A stretch of 59,517 bases of DNA, taken from assembly GCA_045649545.1 (NCBI GenBank), contig JAZRQE010000047.1, forward strand, positions 1-59,517. Direction: 5' to 3'. This document shows positions 52,965 through 59,517 of this stretch, piece after piece (position 1 is the stretch's first letter; every line of letters starts with the position of its first letter). This stretch comes from UMGS172 sp045649545 (lineage in GTDB: Bacteria > Bacillota > Clostridia > Oscillospirales > Acutalibacteraceae). A model generated the notes under the pieces. That model saw only the letters and a program-made list of their open reading frames with translations. It made no database searches and was not told the DNA's origin. Made by a program: the position numbers and the translations under genes.

Positions 52965-53012
52965 TTGAAAAATTTAAATAGATGTGCTATCATTTTGGTG
53001 GCACATCTTTTA
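52965..53012 (+). promoter_or_regulatory. Hairpin containing a -10 box (before membrane gene 2)
   Basis: TTGAAA (52965-52970), 17-base spacer, TATCAT (52988-52993) with TGC before it, inside the hairpin AGATGTGC ... GCACATCT (52980-52987 and 53001-53008) followed by TTTATTTTT. Nearly the same as the hairpin at 51882-51916, so duplicated with the gene. Confidence 0.65.
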
Positions 53013-53027
53013 TTTTTAGGTGACTTA

Positions 53028-53441
53028 ATGAAGAAAATTAAAAAATATGTTTATCCGATTGTTTTTTCTGCCGCTTTTCTGGTTTCTTATATTTTTCTTA
53101 TATTTTTAATTGATAATGTAATTTCGTTTCCTTACGGAAGTTATGCACCTGCTGCTTTGGCAGTATTGTATACATTTGCTTGGCTTATTGTGGCATTGCC
53201 TATTTACTGCATACGTTATAGCAAAATAATTATTGATGAAAAACTTAAATTTTTACTTTCAGTTTATAATTCTTTAATGATAATTATATCGCATATTTTG
53301 CCTTTTAATGTTTGGGGCGAGCGGAGAATACTTACCCACTTTGTTCTTTGGGTACTTTTTTGGAATATACTTTTATTAGTTTTTCGATTAATTTCTCGAA
53401 AATACGAAGAGAAGCATACAAAAAGTGAAACTCAAGAATAG
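53028..53441 (+). CDS. Membrane protein, homologue of the first half of the gene at 51934
   Basis: 137 aa, about four helices, unrecognised. The first ten residues MKKIKKYVYP equal those of the gene at 51934, and LPIYCIRYSKIIIDEK matches LPIYCVKYSKIIQDEK there. It ends at the charged linker (RKYEEKHTKSETQE), exactly where the longer paralogue passes into its second part. Start 53028 follows AGGTGA; an upstream frame from 52965 overlaps the promoter hairpin. It is either a true half gene or the front part of a split copy. Confidence 0.7.
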   Translation: MKKIKKYVYPIVFSAAFLVSYIFLIFLIDNVISFPYGSYAPAALAVLYTFAWLIVALPIYCIRYSKIIIDEKLKFLLSVYNSLMIIISHILPFNVWGERRILTHFVLWVLFWNILLLVFRLISRKYEEKHTKSETQE

Positions 53442-53460
53442 TTTGAAAAAATTGAACTTG

Positions 53461-53495
53461 AAAAGAGATAGGGTATTAAACTCTATCTCTTTTAA
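53461..53495 (+). terminator. Terminator after membrane gene 2
   Basis: AAAAGAGATAG, 11-base loop, CTATCTCTTTT and T's. Confidence 0.8.
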
Positions 53496-53518
53496 TTTTA
53501 AATTATTGTTGAAAGCAA

Positions 53519-53547
53519 TTGATTTTTGCCGAAATTTGTGTTACAAT
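53519..53547 (+). promoter_or_regulatory. Promoter of the LTA-synthase-like gene
   Basis: TTGATT (53519-53524), 17-base spacer, TACAAT (53542-53547) with TGT before it, 29 bases upstream of the start codon. Confidence 0.68.
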
Positions 53548-53575
53548 TATCGGAAATTGTTTTTAGAGGTGTTTT

Positions 53576-55672
53576 ATGAAAGGCTCATTTGCCGTGTTTT
53601 TGAAACGGTTTCTTCCTGATGAGGATTTCAGAAGTCAACTTTTAGTCACAGTTAAATATGCTGCCCTTTACCTGATAGCTTTAGTCTATTGGGAATTTTT
53701 GTTGCGTACACAGACAGGTTTTGAGGATATGTCTTTCTATTTTCTGCTTTTTTTACCTGCCGAGGCAATGCTTTTAGCAGCTTTTAGCGGTTGGTTTAAA
53801 CAGAAAGGCAATAGAATTTCAACACCGATTATAATGCTTTTGCCTTTTGCATACTATGTATGTCAGCTTGTATATTTCAGAATCTTTGGCTCTTTATTCT
53901 CAATTTCTATGATTGGTATGGGCGCTGATGCCGTCGGTGACTTTGGTTGGGCGTTGACTGACACATTAAAAGGCTCTGTAGGTTGGATTTTATTGTGCTT
54001 TTTACCCGTTGCAGCTGCAATTGCCGTTTCTTTCTTTGCACCTAAAAAGTTATTTGACGGGTTTAGCGTTAAAACACACTTATTATCATACCTACAAGTT
54101 ATTTATTTATGGATTCTCGGCTTTCTTCTACTTTTACCGTTCGGAAACGGTGAATTTTCGCCATATTATGCCTATACCTCAGCATATATTGACACCGACA
54201 CCGCCTCTGACAGATTAGGTGTTTTAACAAATTCCATTGTAGAAATCGGTCATAAATTTTTCGGCTCTCAAGGGTCTGATGGCGATGACCTTTTAACACC
54301 GCCCGCACAGCTTGACCCTTCTCTTGACAACCCGGTTAATACCGAGCCTTCTATTGATACTTCACCTAATATCATTGATAGTATCGATTTTAATGCACTT
54401 AAACAGCAAACAACCGATAAGGAAAAACAAAATCTTTGTGATTACTTCGGTGCTTTAAGCGGAACAAATAAAAATGAATATACCGGCATTTTAAAAGGGT
54501 ATAACCTTATTTACATTTGTGCTGAAGGCTTTTCAAAATACGCTATTGACCCCCAAGTTACTCCAACACTTTATAAAATGAGTAACGGCGGAGTTGTGCT
54601 AAACAACTACTATAACGCCTTTAAAAACACAACAACAAACGGTGAGTTCAGTTTTATGACGGGACTTTGGCCTGATGTTTCACGTGATGCTGATGCAAAC
54701 TCATCTTCAGGCAGTTTTGTTCAATCTAAAACAAATTATATGCCGTTTTCTACCGCTAATATGTTTAACGGTATTAACGCTAACACGTATGCATTCCATA
54801 ACTTTAAGGGATATTATTATCAAAGAAACAAAACCCATGCTAATTTAGGATTTCAAAATCTTAAGTTTATGGGTGGAACAGGTGGTATGCATTTTACAAC
54901 TTCTTGGCCGTCCTCTGACTTTGAAATGATGGAGCAGTCAATTGATGATTACATCAATGATGAGCAATTCCACGCGTATTATATGACTTTTTCGGGTCAT
55001 GGACCCTATTCAGAGGCTAACCCAATTGCCGTTCGTAATTTGGAAAATGTAAAAGAGCTGTTAGGGGATAGAAAGCTTACCGAAACTGCAAAATACTATC
55101 TTGCTGCAAACTATGAGTTGGAAAAGGCAATGAGTTTACTTTTAGAAAAGTTAGAAGCTGCCGGTAAACTCGATAAAACAATGATAGTTATTGCTGGTGA
55201 CCATTATCCGTATTATCTTTCCGAATACCATTACAACTCACTTGCCGGGCATAAGGTTGACACCAATTTTGAAAAGTATTCATCCACTTGCATTATGTAT
55301 TGCAGCGGTATGGATACTATAAAGGTTGATGCACCTTGCTCTAATGTTGACATTTTGCCGACTGTTTACAACCTCTATGGTATGGAGTATGACTCAAGAC
55401 TTTTAATGGGTACAGATGTATTTTCAAACAACACGCATATTGCAATGCTTTATAACAAAAGTTTTATAACCGATAAAGTAAAATACAACGCACAAAAAGG
55501 CAAGGTTGAATGGTTACCGGGTACCGAAAATATGAGCGAAACCGAAAAGGAAACTTATTTAGAGTACTGTATCTCAACTACTAAATTGCGTTACGCCGCA
55601 TCGCTTGATGTTATTGAAGAAGATTTCTATCGGTTTGTATTTGGTAAACCAGAAGTTGATAAAAAGGAATAA
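53576..55672 (+). CDS. LTA synthase-like sulfatase-fold membrane protein
   Basis: 698 aa. Five membrane helices (about 22-190), a long proline/serine-rich linker (230-280), then an extracellular alkaline-phosphatase/sulfatase domain. Metal and catalytic residues can be aligned with LtaS: E317 (CAEGFSK), nucleophile T353 (TTTNGEFSF), H475 (FSGHGPY), D542-H543 (AGDHYPYYL). It should transfer phosphoglycerol or a related phospho-alcohol from lipid to a surface polymer. No teichoic-acid genes are adjacent; it separates two halves of an unrelated membrane-protein family. Confidence 0.83.
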   Translation: MKGSFAVFLKRFLPDEDFRSQLLVTVKYAALYLIALVYWEFLLRTQTGFEDMSFYFLLFLPAEAMLLAAFSGWFKQKGNRISTPIIMLLPFAYYVCQLVYFRIFGSLFSISMIGMGADAVGDFGWALTDTLKGSVGWILLCFLPVAAAIAVSFFAPKKLFDGFSVKTHLLSYLQVIYLWILGFLLLLPFGNGEFSPYYAYTSAYIDTDTASDRLGVLTNSIVEIGHKFFGSQGSDGDDLLTPPAQLDPSLDNPVNTEPSIDTSPNIIDSIDFNALKQQTTDKEKQNLCDYFGALSGTNKNEYTGILKGYNLIYICAEGFSKYAIDPQVTPTLYKMSNGGVVLNNYYNAFKNTTTNGEFSFMTGLWPDVSRDADANSSSGSFVQSKTNYMPFSTANMFNGINANTYAFHNFKGYYYQRNKTHANLGFQNLKFMGGTGGMHFTTSWPSSDFEMMEQSIDDYINDEQFHAYYMTFSGHGPYSEANPIAVRNLENVKELLGDRKLTETAKYYLAANYELEKAMSLLLEKLEAAGKLDKTMIVIAGDHYPYYLSEYHYNSLAGHKVDTNFEKYSSTCIMYCSGMDTIKVDAPCSNVDILPTVYNLYGMEYDSRLLMGTDVFSNNTHIAMLYNKSFITDKVKYNAQKGKVEWLPGTENMSETEKETYLEYCISTTKLRYAASLDVIEEDFYRFVFGKPEVDKKE

Positions 55673-55694
55673 TTTAATATAGTAATTTCAAAAA

Positions 55695-55728
55695 AAGTAT
55701 GCTATTATTTTAGTAGCATACTTTTTTG
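55695..55728 (+). promoter_or_regulatory. Hairpin containing a -10 box (before membrane gene 3)
   Basis: AAGTATGCTA (55695-55704) and TAGCATACTT (55714-55723) then TTTT. TATTAT (55703-55708), preceded by TGC, is an extended -10 within the hairpin; the -35 is weak. Same design as at 51882 and 52980 but different arm sequence. Confidence 0.55.
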
Positions 55729-55746
55729 TTTTAGCGGAGGAACAAT

Positions 55747-56382
55747 ATGAACAACATTCTTAATAATAAAAGAAAAAATATTCTTACAATTTGTTTTACT
55801 GCATTTTACATTATGATGCTTATTTTGAATATTGACATTCATTTGCCCTTTATTCAAAGTCCTAGATATGCCATAAATTCTCTGATTATATATCTAACCC
55901 CTATAATTACACCCGCTCTTGTTCTTGTGTTTTTATTTACTTACCAAAAAGAATATCCGTTTAAAAAATGGTTATTACCTATTGCTTTTTTAGTAACACT
56001 TATTAGTCAGTTTTTAACTCTTTATCCTAGTTTTTATCGTTATGATTTGATAGTTTCAGCACCTCGATATGCAATAGGTGTATTGTGTTCTTGTTTAATG
56101 TTTATTGCTAAAATTTTTACGTTTATAGGAACGTTATTCAATTTTAAATATCTTAAGTTCCTGAAATACGGGGCGCTGGGCTGTGCTTTAATAACTTTTG
56201 TATCAATTATTATTGAAGTTATAAATAATATTGAAAACTTTTATTTTGTACACCTACTTAATAATAGTTATGGGATTGATTCTGTTTTATTTGATTACTT
56301 TAACTTAACTTTGTTTATAAAAATGATTTCGAGTATACTTTTTTATATTGGAATTTATATATTAACAAATACAAAAGAATAA
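55747..56382 (+). CDS. Membrane protein, homologue of the second half of the gene at 51934
   Basis: 211 aa, about six helices, unrecognised. NKRKNILTICFTAFYI, KKWLLPIAF, SCLMFIAKIFTFIGTLFNFKYLKFLKYG match the second part of the 338-aa protein. It begins where that protein's linker ends, so this gene plus the one at 53028 equal one full paralogue cut by the LTA-synthase-like gene. SD GCGGAGGA upstream shows it is translated on its own. Confidence 0.7.
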   Translation: MNNILNNKRKNILTICFTAFYIMMLILNIDIHLPFIQSPRYAINSLIIYLTPIITPALVLVFLFTYQKEYPFKKWLLPIAFLVTLISQFLTLYPSFYRYDLIVSAPRYAIGVLCSCLMFIAKIFTFIGTLFNFKYLKFLKYGALGCALITFVSIIIEVINNIENFYFVHLLNNSYGIDSVLFDYFNLTLFIKMISSILFYIGIYILTNTKE

Positions 56383-56383
56383 T

Positions 56384-56409
56384 GATTTTGTTTAACAAAA
56401 AACAAAATC
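56384..56409 (+). terminator. Inverted repeat after membrane gene 3
   Basis: GATTTTGTT, 8-base loop, AACAAAATC. No T run follows on the plus strand, so terminator function is uncertain. Confidence 0.4.
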
Positions 56410-56563
56410 CTTCAACATGCCGGTTAATTATTCATATGGTTAACTTTATTTTAAGGTTTATGGTGTTTTTAGCGTCGTTTGTTTTAAAAAGTGCTGGAAT
56501 ATTTTGAAAATTCAATTAATTAATTTTACCGCGAAAAAATCCTTTAAATGATAAAAATAGTTA
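56410..56563. other. AT-rich spacer before the tRNA promoter
   Basis: About 150 bases with no gene or clear structure. Confidence 0.6.
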
Positions 56564-56591
56564 TTGACAAACTGCAAGTTTATGTTATAAT
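56564..56591 (+). promoter_or_regulatory. Promoter of tRNA-Met/tRNA-Trp
   Basis: TTGACA (56564-56569), 16-base spacer, TATAAT (56586-56591): both hexamers are perfect consensus. Confidence 0.92.
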
Positions 56592-56611
56592 AGTTAGGCA
56601 CTCAAAGATGT

Positions 56612-56688
56612 GGGCCTTTAGCTCAGTTGGTTAGAGCAACCGGCTCATAACCGGTAGGTCCCGGGTTCGAACCCCTGAAGGCCCACCA
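56612..56688 (+). tRNA. tRNA-Met (anticodon CAT)
   Basis: Acceptor GGGCCTT/AAGGCCC, anticodon stem ACCGG/CCGGT with loop CTCATAA, T-loop TTCGAAC, encoded CCA. One C-T mismatch in the T stem. Elongator Met is most likely by overall sequence; Ile2 with a modified CAT anticodon cannot be fully excluded. It lacks the initiator C1-A72 mismatch. Confidence 0.88.
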
Positions 56689-56709
56689 CATTTTGAGTTA
56701 ATTTAATAT

Positions 56710-56785
56710 AGGGGCATAGCTCAGTTGGTAGAGCAGCGGTCTCCAAAACCGCGTGCCGAGGGTTCGAATCCTTCTACCCCTGCCA
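56710..56785 (+). tRNA. tRNA-Trp (anticodon CCA), probable attachment site
   Basis: Acceptor AGGGGCA/TACCCCT (C6-A67 mismatch), anticodon stem GCGGT/ACCGC with loop CTCCAAA, T-loop TTCGAAT, discriminator G, encoded CCA. An integrase gene starts 229 bases downstream, so the tRNA 3' end is the likely integration site. Confidence 0.93.
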
Positions 56786-56791
56786 ATGTTT

Positions 56792-56836
56792 AAATGCTTG
56801 TAAACCGCTTGGTTATGCGGTTTGCGGGCATTTTTT
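56792..56836 (+). terminator. Terminator after tRNA-Trp
   Basis: Two stacked stems, AAATGC/GCATTT and AAACCGC/GCGGTTT, followed by a T run. Confidence 0.8.
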
Positions 56837-56905
56837 CTTTTGTATTAGTCGAGCCTTACAGTGTAATTTAGTTGCTTTTAAATGCTTTTAATATCATCTA
56901 TTTTA
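56837..56905. other. Spacer between the tRNA terminator and the int control region
   Basis: AT-rich, no gene or obvious repeat of the tRNA-Trp end was found here. Confidence 0.5.
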
Positions 56906-56945
56906 TAGTCATTTTAGTCAAAATTATAGTCAATTATCTTGACTA
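56906..56945 (+). repeat. TAGTCA repeats at the integrase promoter
   Basis: TAGTCA occurs at 56906-56911, 56915-56920 and 56927-56932, and inverted (TGACTA) at 56940-56945, the last one overlapping the -35 box of int. Candidate integrase arm-type sites or an operator. Confidence 0.6.
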
Positions 56946-56967
56946 TGATTTTTTATTATGTTATAAT
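56939..56967 (+). promoter_or_regulatory. Promoter of the integrase gene
   Basis: TTGACT (56939-56944), 17-base spacer, TATAAT (56962-56967) with TGT before it. Confidence 0.82.
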
Positions 56968-57014
56968 TCAATTACCATCTTTTATACATAAAAAATAAAT
57001 AAAGGAGAACTTTT

Positions 57015-58187
57015 ATGGCAAAAAATAAAAGAGAACATGGTCAAGGTACAATATATTTAAGAAAAGACGGAAGATGGTATGGTGCAGTTCAGAATGGGTA
57101 TAATGAAAACGGCAAACCTAAAATGATAACTGTTTATGGAAAAACAGAAGCGGAAACAAAAAGAAAATTAAAAGAAAAAATCAAACTTATTAATTCTAAT
57201 GGTTTAATTCTACAAGACAACACTATCAAAAATATTACCGTACAAGAATATTGTACTAATTGGTTGAAAAATGTAAAGGTTAATGAATTAAAACCATCGA
57301 GCTATGACCGTAAAGAAATAACATTGGAAAACCAAGTATACCCATTAATTGGAATGCTACAGTTGTCACAATTATCAATTGACGACATTCAGGGAATGAT
57401 TAATCAATTAAGAAAAAAAGAATTGTCATATTCTTCTATTAAAAAGGCTTATGAAGCAATTAATGAATGTTGTAAGTATGCAATAATTCGTGGCGACTTA
57501 CAAAAAAATCCTTGCGTGGGAGTAAGTTTGCCTAAGAATTTAAAACATCAAGATAGTGATATTAAATTTTACACCGAAAAGCAAATAGAATTATTATTAA
57601 AACAATCCACAATCAAATATAACAACAACAAAAATAAATACCGCTTAGGATATGGTGTGCAATTTTTATTATATACCGGTTTAAGAATAGGTGAAGCACT
57701 AGCATTAACTTGGGAAGATGTTGATTTTGAAAATAAAACCATTATAATTAATAAAAATTTAAAACAAGTAAAAAATCGAGATAATGACACTCAAATTAAA
57801 TATAAAATTATTATCCAAGATAGCACTAAAACAAGTTCTAGTTCGAGACTTGTTCCTTTAAATAATAAATCAATTGAGGCATTAAATTATATAAAAAAAA
57901 TCACAGGGAAATATAAATATGTATTTTCAACTGAATCTGGTAATAACATTAATGCGAGAGCATATGATACAATGTTTAGAAAAATACAAAAAAATTGTAA
58001 ATTCAAAGAAATATATGGTATTCATGCTTTAAGACATACATTTGCAAGTTTATTGTTTAAAAAGGGGGTAGATGTAAAAACCGTAAGCGAAATTTTAGGA
58101 CATAAAGATGTATCGGTAACATATAACACTTATATACATTTAATACAAGAACAAAAAATAAACGCAATGAATTTGCTCGATATGTAA
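57015..58187 (+). CDS. int: Tyrosine-type site-specific integrase
   Basis: Phage/ICE integrase, 390 aa. N-terminal AP2-like arm-binding domain (GTIYLRKDGRWYGAVQNGYNENGKPK), SAM-like core-binding domain (about 75-170), then the catalytic domain with R224 (TGLRIGEALALTW), H337 and R340 (HALRHTF), H363 (LGH) and nucleophile Y373. K272 may be the beta-hairpin lysine. SD AAAGGAG precedes the ATG. It is more AT-rich than the chromosomal genes before it, in keeping with transfer. Its position after tRNA-Trp indicates one end of an integrated element. Confidence 0.95.
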   Translation: MAKNKREHGQGTIYLRKDGRWYGAVQNGYNENGKPKMITVYGKTEAETKRKLKEKIKLINSNGLILQDNTIKNITVQEYCTNWLKNVKVNELKPSSYDRKEITLENQVYPLIGMLQLSQLSIDDIQGMINQLRKKELSYSSIKKAYEAINECCKYAIIRGDLQKNPCVGVSLPKNLKHQDSDIKFYTEKQIELLLKQSTIKYNNNKNKYRLGYGVQFLLYTGLRIGEALALTWEDVDFENKTIIINKNLKQVKNRDNDTQIKYKIIIQDSTKTSSSSRLVPLNNKSIEALNYIKKITGKYKYVFSTESGNNINARAYDTMFRKIQKNCKFKEIYGIHALRHTFASLLFKKGVDVKTVSEILGHKDVSVTYNTYIHLIQEQKINAMNLLDM

Positions 58188-58191
58188 AGTC

Positions 58192-58230
58192 GAAAAAAAT
58201 AGGGGAGTAGAAATTAATCTACTCCCCTAA
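58192..58230. terminator. Bidirectional terminator between int and the lysis genes
   Basis: TAGGGGAGTAG, loop AAATTAAT, CTACTCCCCTA (58200-58229), with an A run before and T-containing sequence after. Confidence 0.85.
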
Positions 58231-58236
58231 ATTATA

Positions 58237-58527
58237 TTACTTAATTGTTCTTAAATCATCTACGGCCTCTTGTAACGACTCAATCGTATATTCACCATTT
58301 TTTAATGCTAACATTATCTTGTCTGCCATTTTTGCCTCTTTGGTGACAGAATTGTTTTTCCAAGCAGTGTAAATAGCAACGCCGCAAGTTAAAATGGTTG
58401 ATACTATGCCATAAACTTCTTCTTGAGAAAATGGTATAGGATTGATGTTAAACATAGTTAAGACTGAATTTATTAATACAACACCTAAAGCTATAAATCT
58501 TGCAATTACGTTTATATCCATATTCAT
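58237..58527 (-). CDS. Phage holin, SPP1-type
   Basis: 96 aa. Two helices (about 7-26 and 40-58) and a charged tail, with INPIPFSQEEVYGIVSTILTCGVAIYTAWKNNS being the pattern of SPP1-family holins. It would permeabilise the membrane for endolysin release. Encoded 24 bases after the endolysin gene on the same strand with AAAGGAG as SD, convergent with int. Confidence 0.82.
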   Translation of the reverse strand: MNMDINVIARFIALGVVLINSVLTMFNINPIPFSQEEVYGIVSTILTCGVAIYTAWKNNSVTKEAKMADKIMLALKNGEYTIESLQEAVDDLRTIK

Positions 58528-58551
58528 TACTCCTTTTTATTAAATAATTAC

Positions 58552-59307
58552 TTAAACATTTAAAATCTTTTTCCATGCGTTTATTCCTACGCAACCGTCA
58601 TTAACCAAACCAACGCGTTCCTGCCATTCGATAACAGCCTTTTTAGTATCCTTGCCAAACTTACCGTCTGCTTTTACACCTACTGTAATCTGAACTAGCT
58701 TTGTGAGGTTGCGATATTTGTATGTAAGACGCTTTTTACAAATAGCTTTTTCAGCTACTGCTTCGCACTCTTTACCCCAAATGCCGTCTGCTTTTATATC
58801 AAAGCCGTCAGCGATTGCTGCTTTTTGCCAAGCAAGAACTGCTTCATTAACAGCTGGCTTATTATCTGCAGGTGCGCCACCGAATGTTGTGCGTTTCTCT
58901 TGGGCGTGACCGAACCAAAAACCTTTTTTGTCACGTGTATCAATGTGAACAAAATGTCCGTCTTTTGAAGTATCATACAAACCAATACCTTTAACACCGA
59001 TACACTCGGCATATTTGGCAACCTCTGCAGGACTAACACCTTCGATTGTAATGTCTGCTGCCATTCCTTTTAAATGTAGGCTCGACTTAACTCCACCGAC
59101 TTTCGGATTATGAATCTGACACCGATAAGCGCTACTAATTTTAACTGGTTTTCCAAAATTATCTCGGATATTCTGTAAATACTCGACTAATTTAGGGTCA
59201 ATAAGAGTTTTTGAACAGCAACCTTTTCCGTTGCAATCAAACTCTGTTGATTTAAAATTAGTTGAAAGTTGAATCTTAACACCTTTTTTATATGCTTTAA
59301 TCGCCAT
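58552..59307 (-). CDS. Endolysin: M15 peptidase with peptidoglycan-binding domains
   Basis: 251 aa. The N-terminal M15/YcbK-like peptidase has SAYRC, HLKGMAADI (H-x6-D) and HFVHID zinc/catalytic motifs (about 59-125). From about 155 two peptidoglycan-binding type repeats follow (VLAWQKAAIADGFDIKADGIWG and KLVQITVGVKADGKFG). It should cleave peptide cross-links or stem peptides of the wall. The start shares one base with the stop of the upstream acidic ORF (TAA/ATG). Confidence 0.9.
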   Translation of the reverse strand: MAIKAYKKGVKIQLSTNFKSTEFDCNGKGCCSKTLIDPKLVEYLQNIRDNFGKPVKISSAYRCQIHNPKVGGVKSSLHLKGMAADITIEGVSPAEVAKYAECIGVKGIGLYDTSKDGHFVHIDTRDKKGFWFGHAQEKRTTFGGAPADNKPAVNEAVLAWQKAAIADGFDIKADGIWGKECEAVAEKAICKKRLTYKYRNLTKLVQITVGVKADGKFGKDTKKAVIEWQERVGLVNDGCVGINAWKKILNV

Positions 59308-59517
59308 TAAACTTCAACCTCACTTTCTTCAACATCCTCTGTGACTTCAACGTCTTCAGTAACTTCAACGCCCTCGGTGACTTCCAATTCTTCAAGAACT
59401 TCGGGTTCTTCAAGAACTTCATACTGTAAGTCAATAGCAGTTTGAATTTCTGCAAGGTCACCCTCAGTAAGAACACCCTTTTCAAGCCAACCCACCGCAC
59501 TTAAAATAATCTGATAG
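59307..59517 (-). CDS. Partial acidic phage ORF
   Basis: The frame is open at the right window edge; 69 residues are visible (begins YQIILSAVGWLEKG). After GVLTEGDLAEIQTAI it becomes almost wholly acidic, with repeats of EVLEE and VEVTED to the end. No family recognised; the first part resembles the short helical proteins (XkdX-like) coded before lysis genes. A GTG at 59495 could be an internal start, but coding continues upstream of it. Confidence 0.55.
   Translation of the reverse strand, partial: YQIILSAVGWLEKGVLTEGDLAEIQTAIDLQYEVLEEPEVLEELEVTEGVEVTEDVEVTEDVEESEVEV

Noticed and set aside
53425..53619. 64-aa plus-strand ORF between membrane gene 2 and the LTA-synthase-like gene
   Set aside because: It spans a terminator and a promoter and overlaps two real genes; no SD.
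56837..57000. Second copy of the tRNA-Trp end close to int
   Set aside because: No convincing repeat of the tRNA 3' end between tRNA-Trp and int; the other attachment site should lie beyond the window.

Overview
The window is a low-GC, gene-dense stretch of a Firmicute chromosome, most likely a Clostridia member of the Ruminococcaceae/Oscillospiraceae type. The evidence is the presence of spore genes (spoIVA, a gerW/ytfJ homologue, a bofA-like gene, dacF), AddAB instead of RecBCD, scpAB, an ECF transporter core, a reverse-type rubrerythrin, typical TTGACA/TATAAT promoters, and many GTG/TTG starts placed by strong Shine-Dalgarno (SD) sites. All assignments come from reading translations and motifs; no database search was run, so genus-level placement is inference. 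No rRNA and no CRISPR array were seen.

Layout. 1-3.3 kb (minus): potABCD polyamine importer, with potD cut by the window edge and a structured leader before potA. 3.7-14.5 kb (plus): one long probable operon, ruvC-ruvA-ruvB, a SAM methyltransferase, ecfA1-ecfA2-ecfT, truA, a DUF5711 protein, cvpA and a ClpE-type unfoldase. 14.5-16.2 kb: tRNA-Gly and tRNA-Arg behind a promoter that carries a perfect dyad, then a SemiSWEET-like gene and an SLC13-type permease. 16.3-20.1 kb (minus): a three-gene surface-glycan cassette (aminotransferase, phosphoglycosyl transferase, 4,6-dehydratase). 20.4-20.7 kb: tRNA-Gln followed by a short element that repeats the tRNA 3' end. 20.9-27.6 kb: DegV, an arabinose/fucose-isomerase-like enzyme, pyruvate kinase (minus), DUF1015 and a GT39-like membrane glycosyltransferase.

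27.7-33.1 kb holds the conserved run site-2 protease, scpA, scpB, DUF2953, gerW/ytfJ, dacF, RsuA/RluB-type pseudouridine synthase and a small GNAT-like gene. 33.2-36.5 kb is a biotin-dependent carboxyl-transfer operon (12S-like, biotin carrier, 5S-like), resembling transcarboxylase but with a divergent 12S subunit. 36.6-50.7 kb: secG, bofA-like, addB, addA, typA, a DEDDh exonuclease with a zinc ribbon, an AGCS symporter, a radical SAM protein and spoIVA. 50.8-51.9 kb: rubrerythrin and a flavin reductase whose reading frame has no ordinary start codon.

51.9-56.4 kb is the least explained area. Three genes of one unrecognised membrane-protein family occur as one two-domain copy plus a copy split in two halves around an LTA-synthase-like gene, each preceded by a hairpin that contains a candidate -10 box. 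56.6-56.8 kb carries tRNA-Met and tRNA-Trp, and directly after tRNA-Trp starts a prophage-like element: a tyrosine integrase with TAGTCA repeats at its promoter, then convergent holin, M15 endolysin and a partial acidic ORF that run off the right edge.
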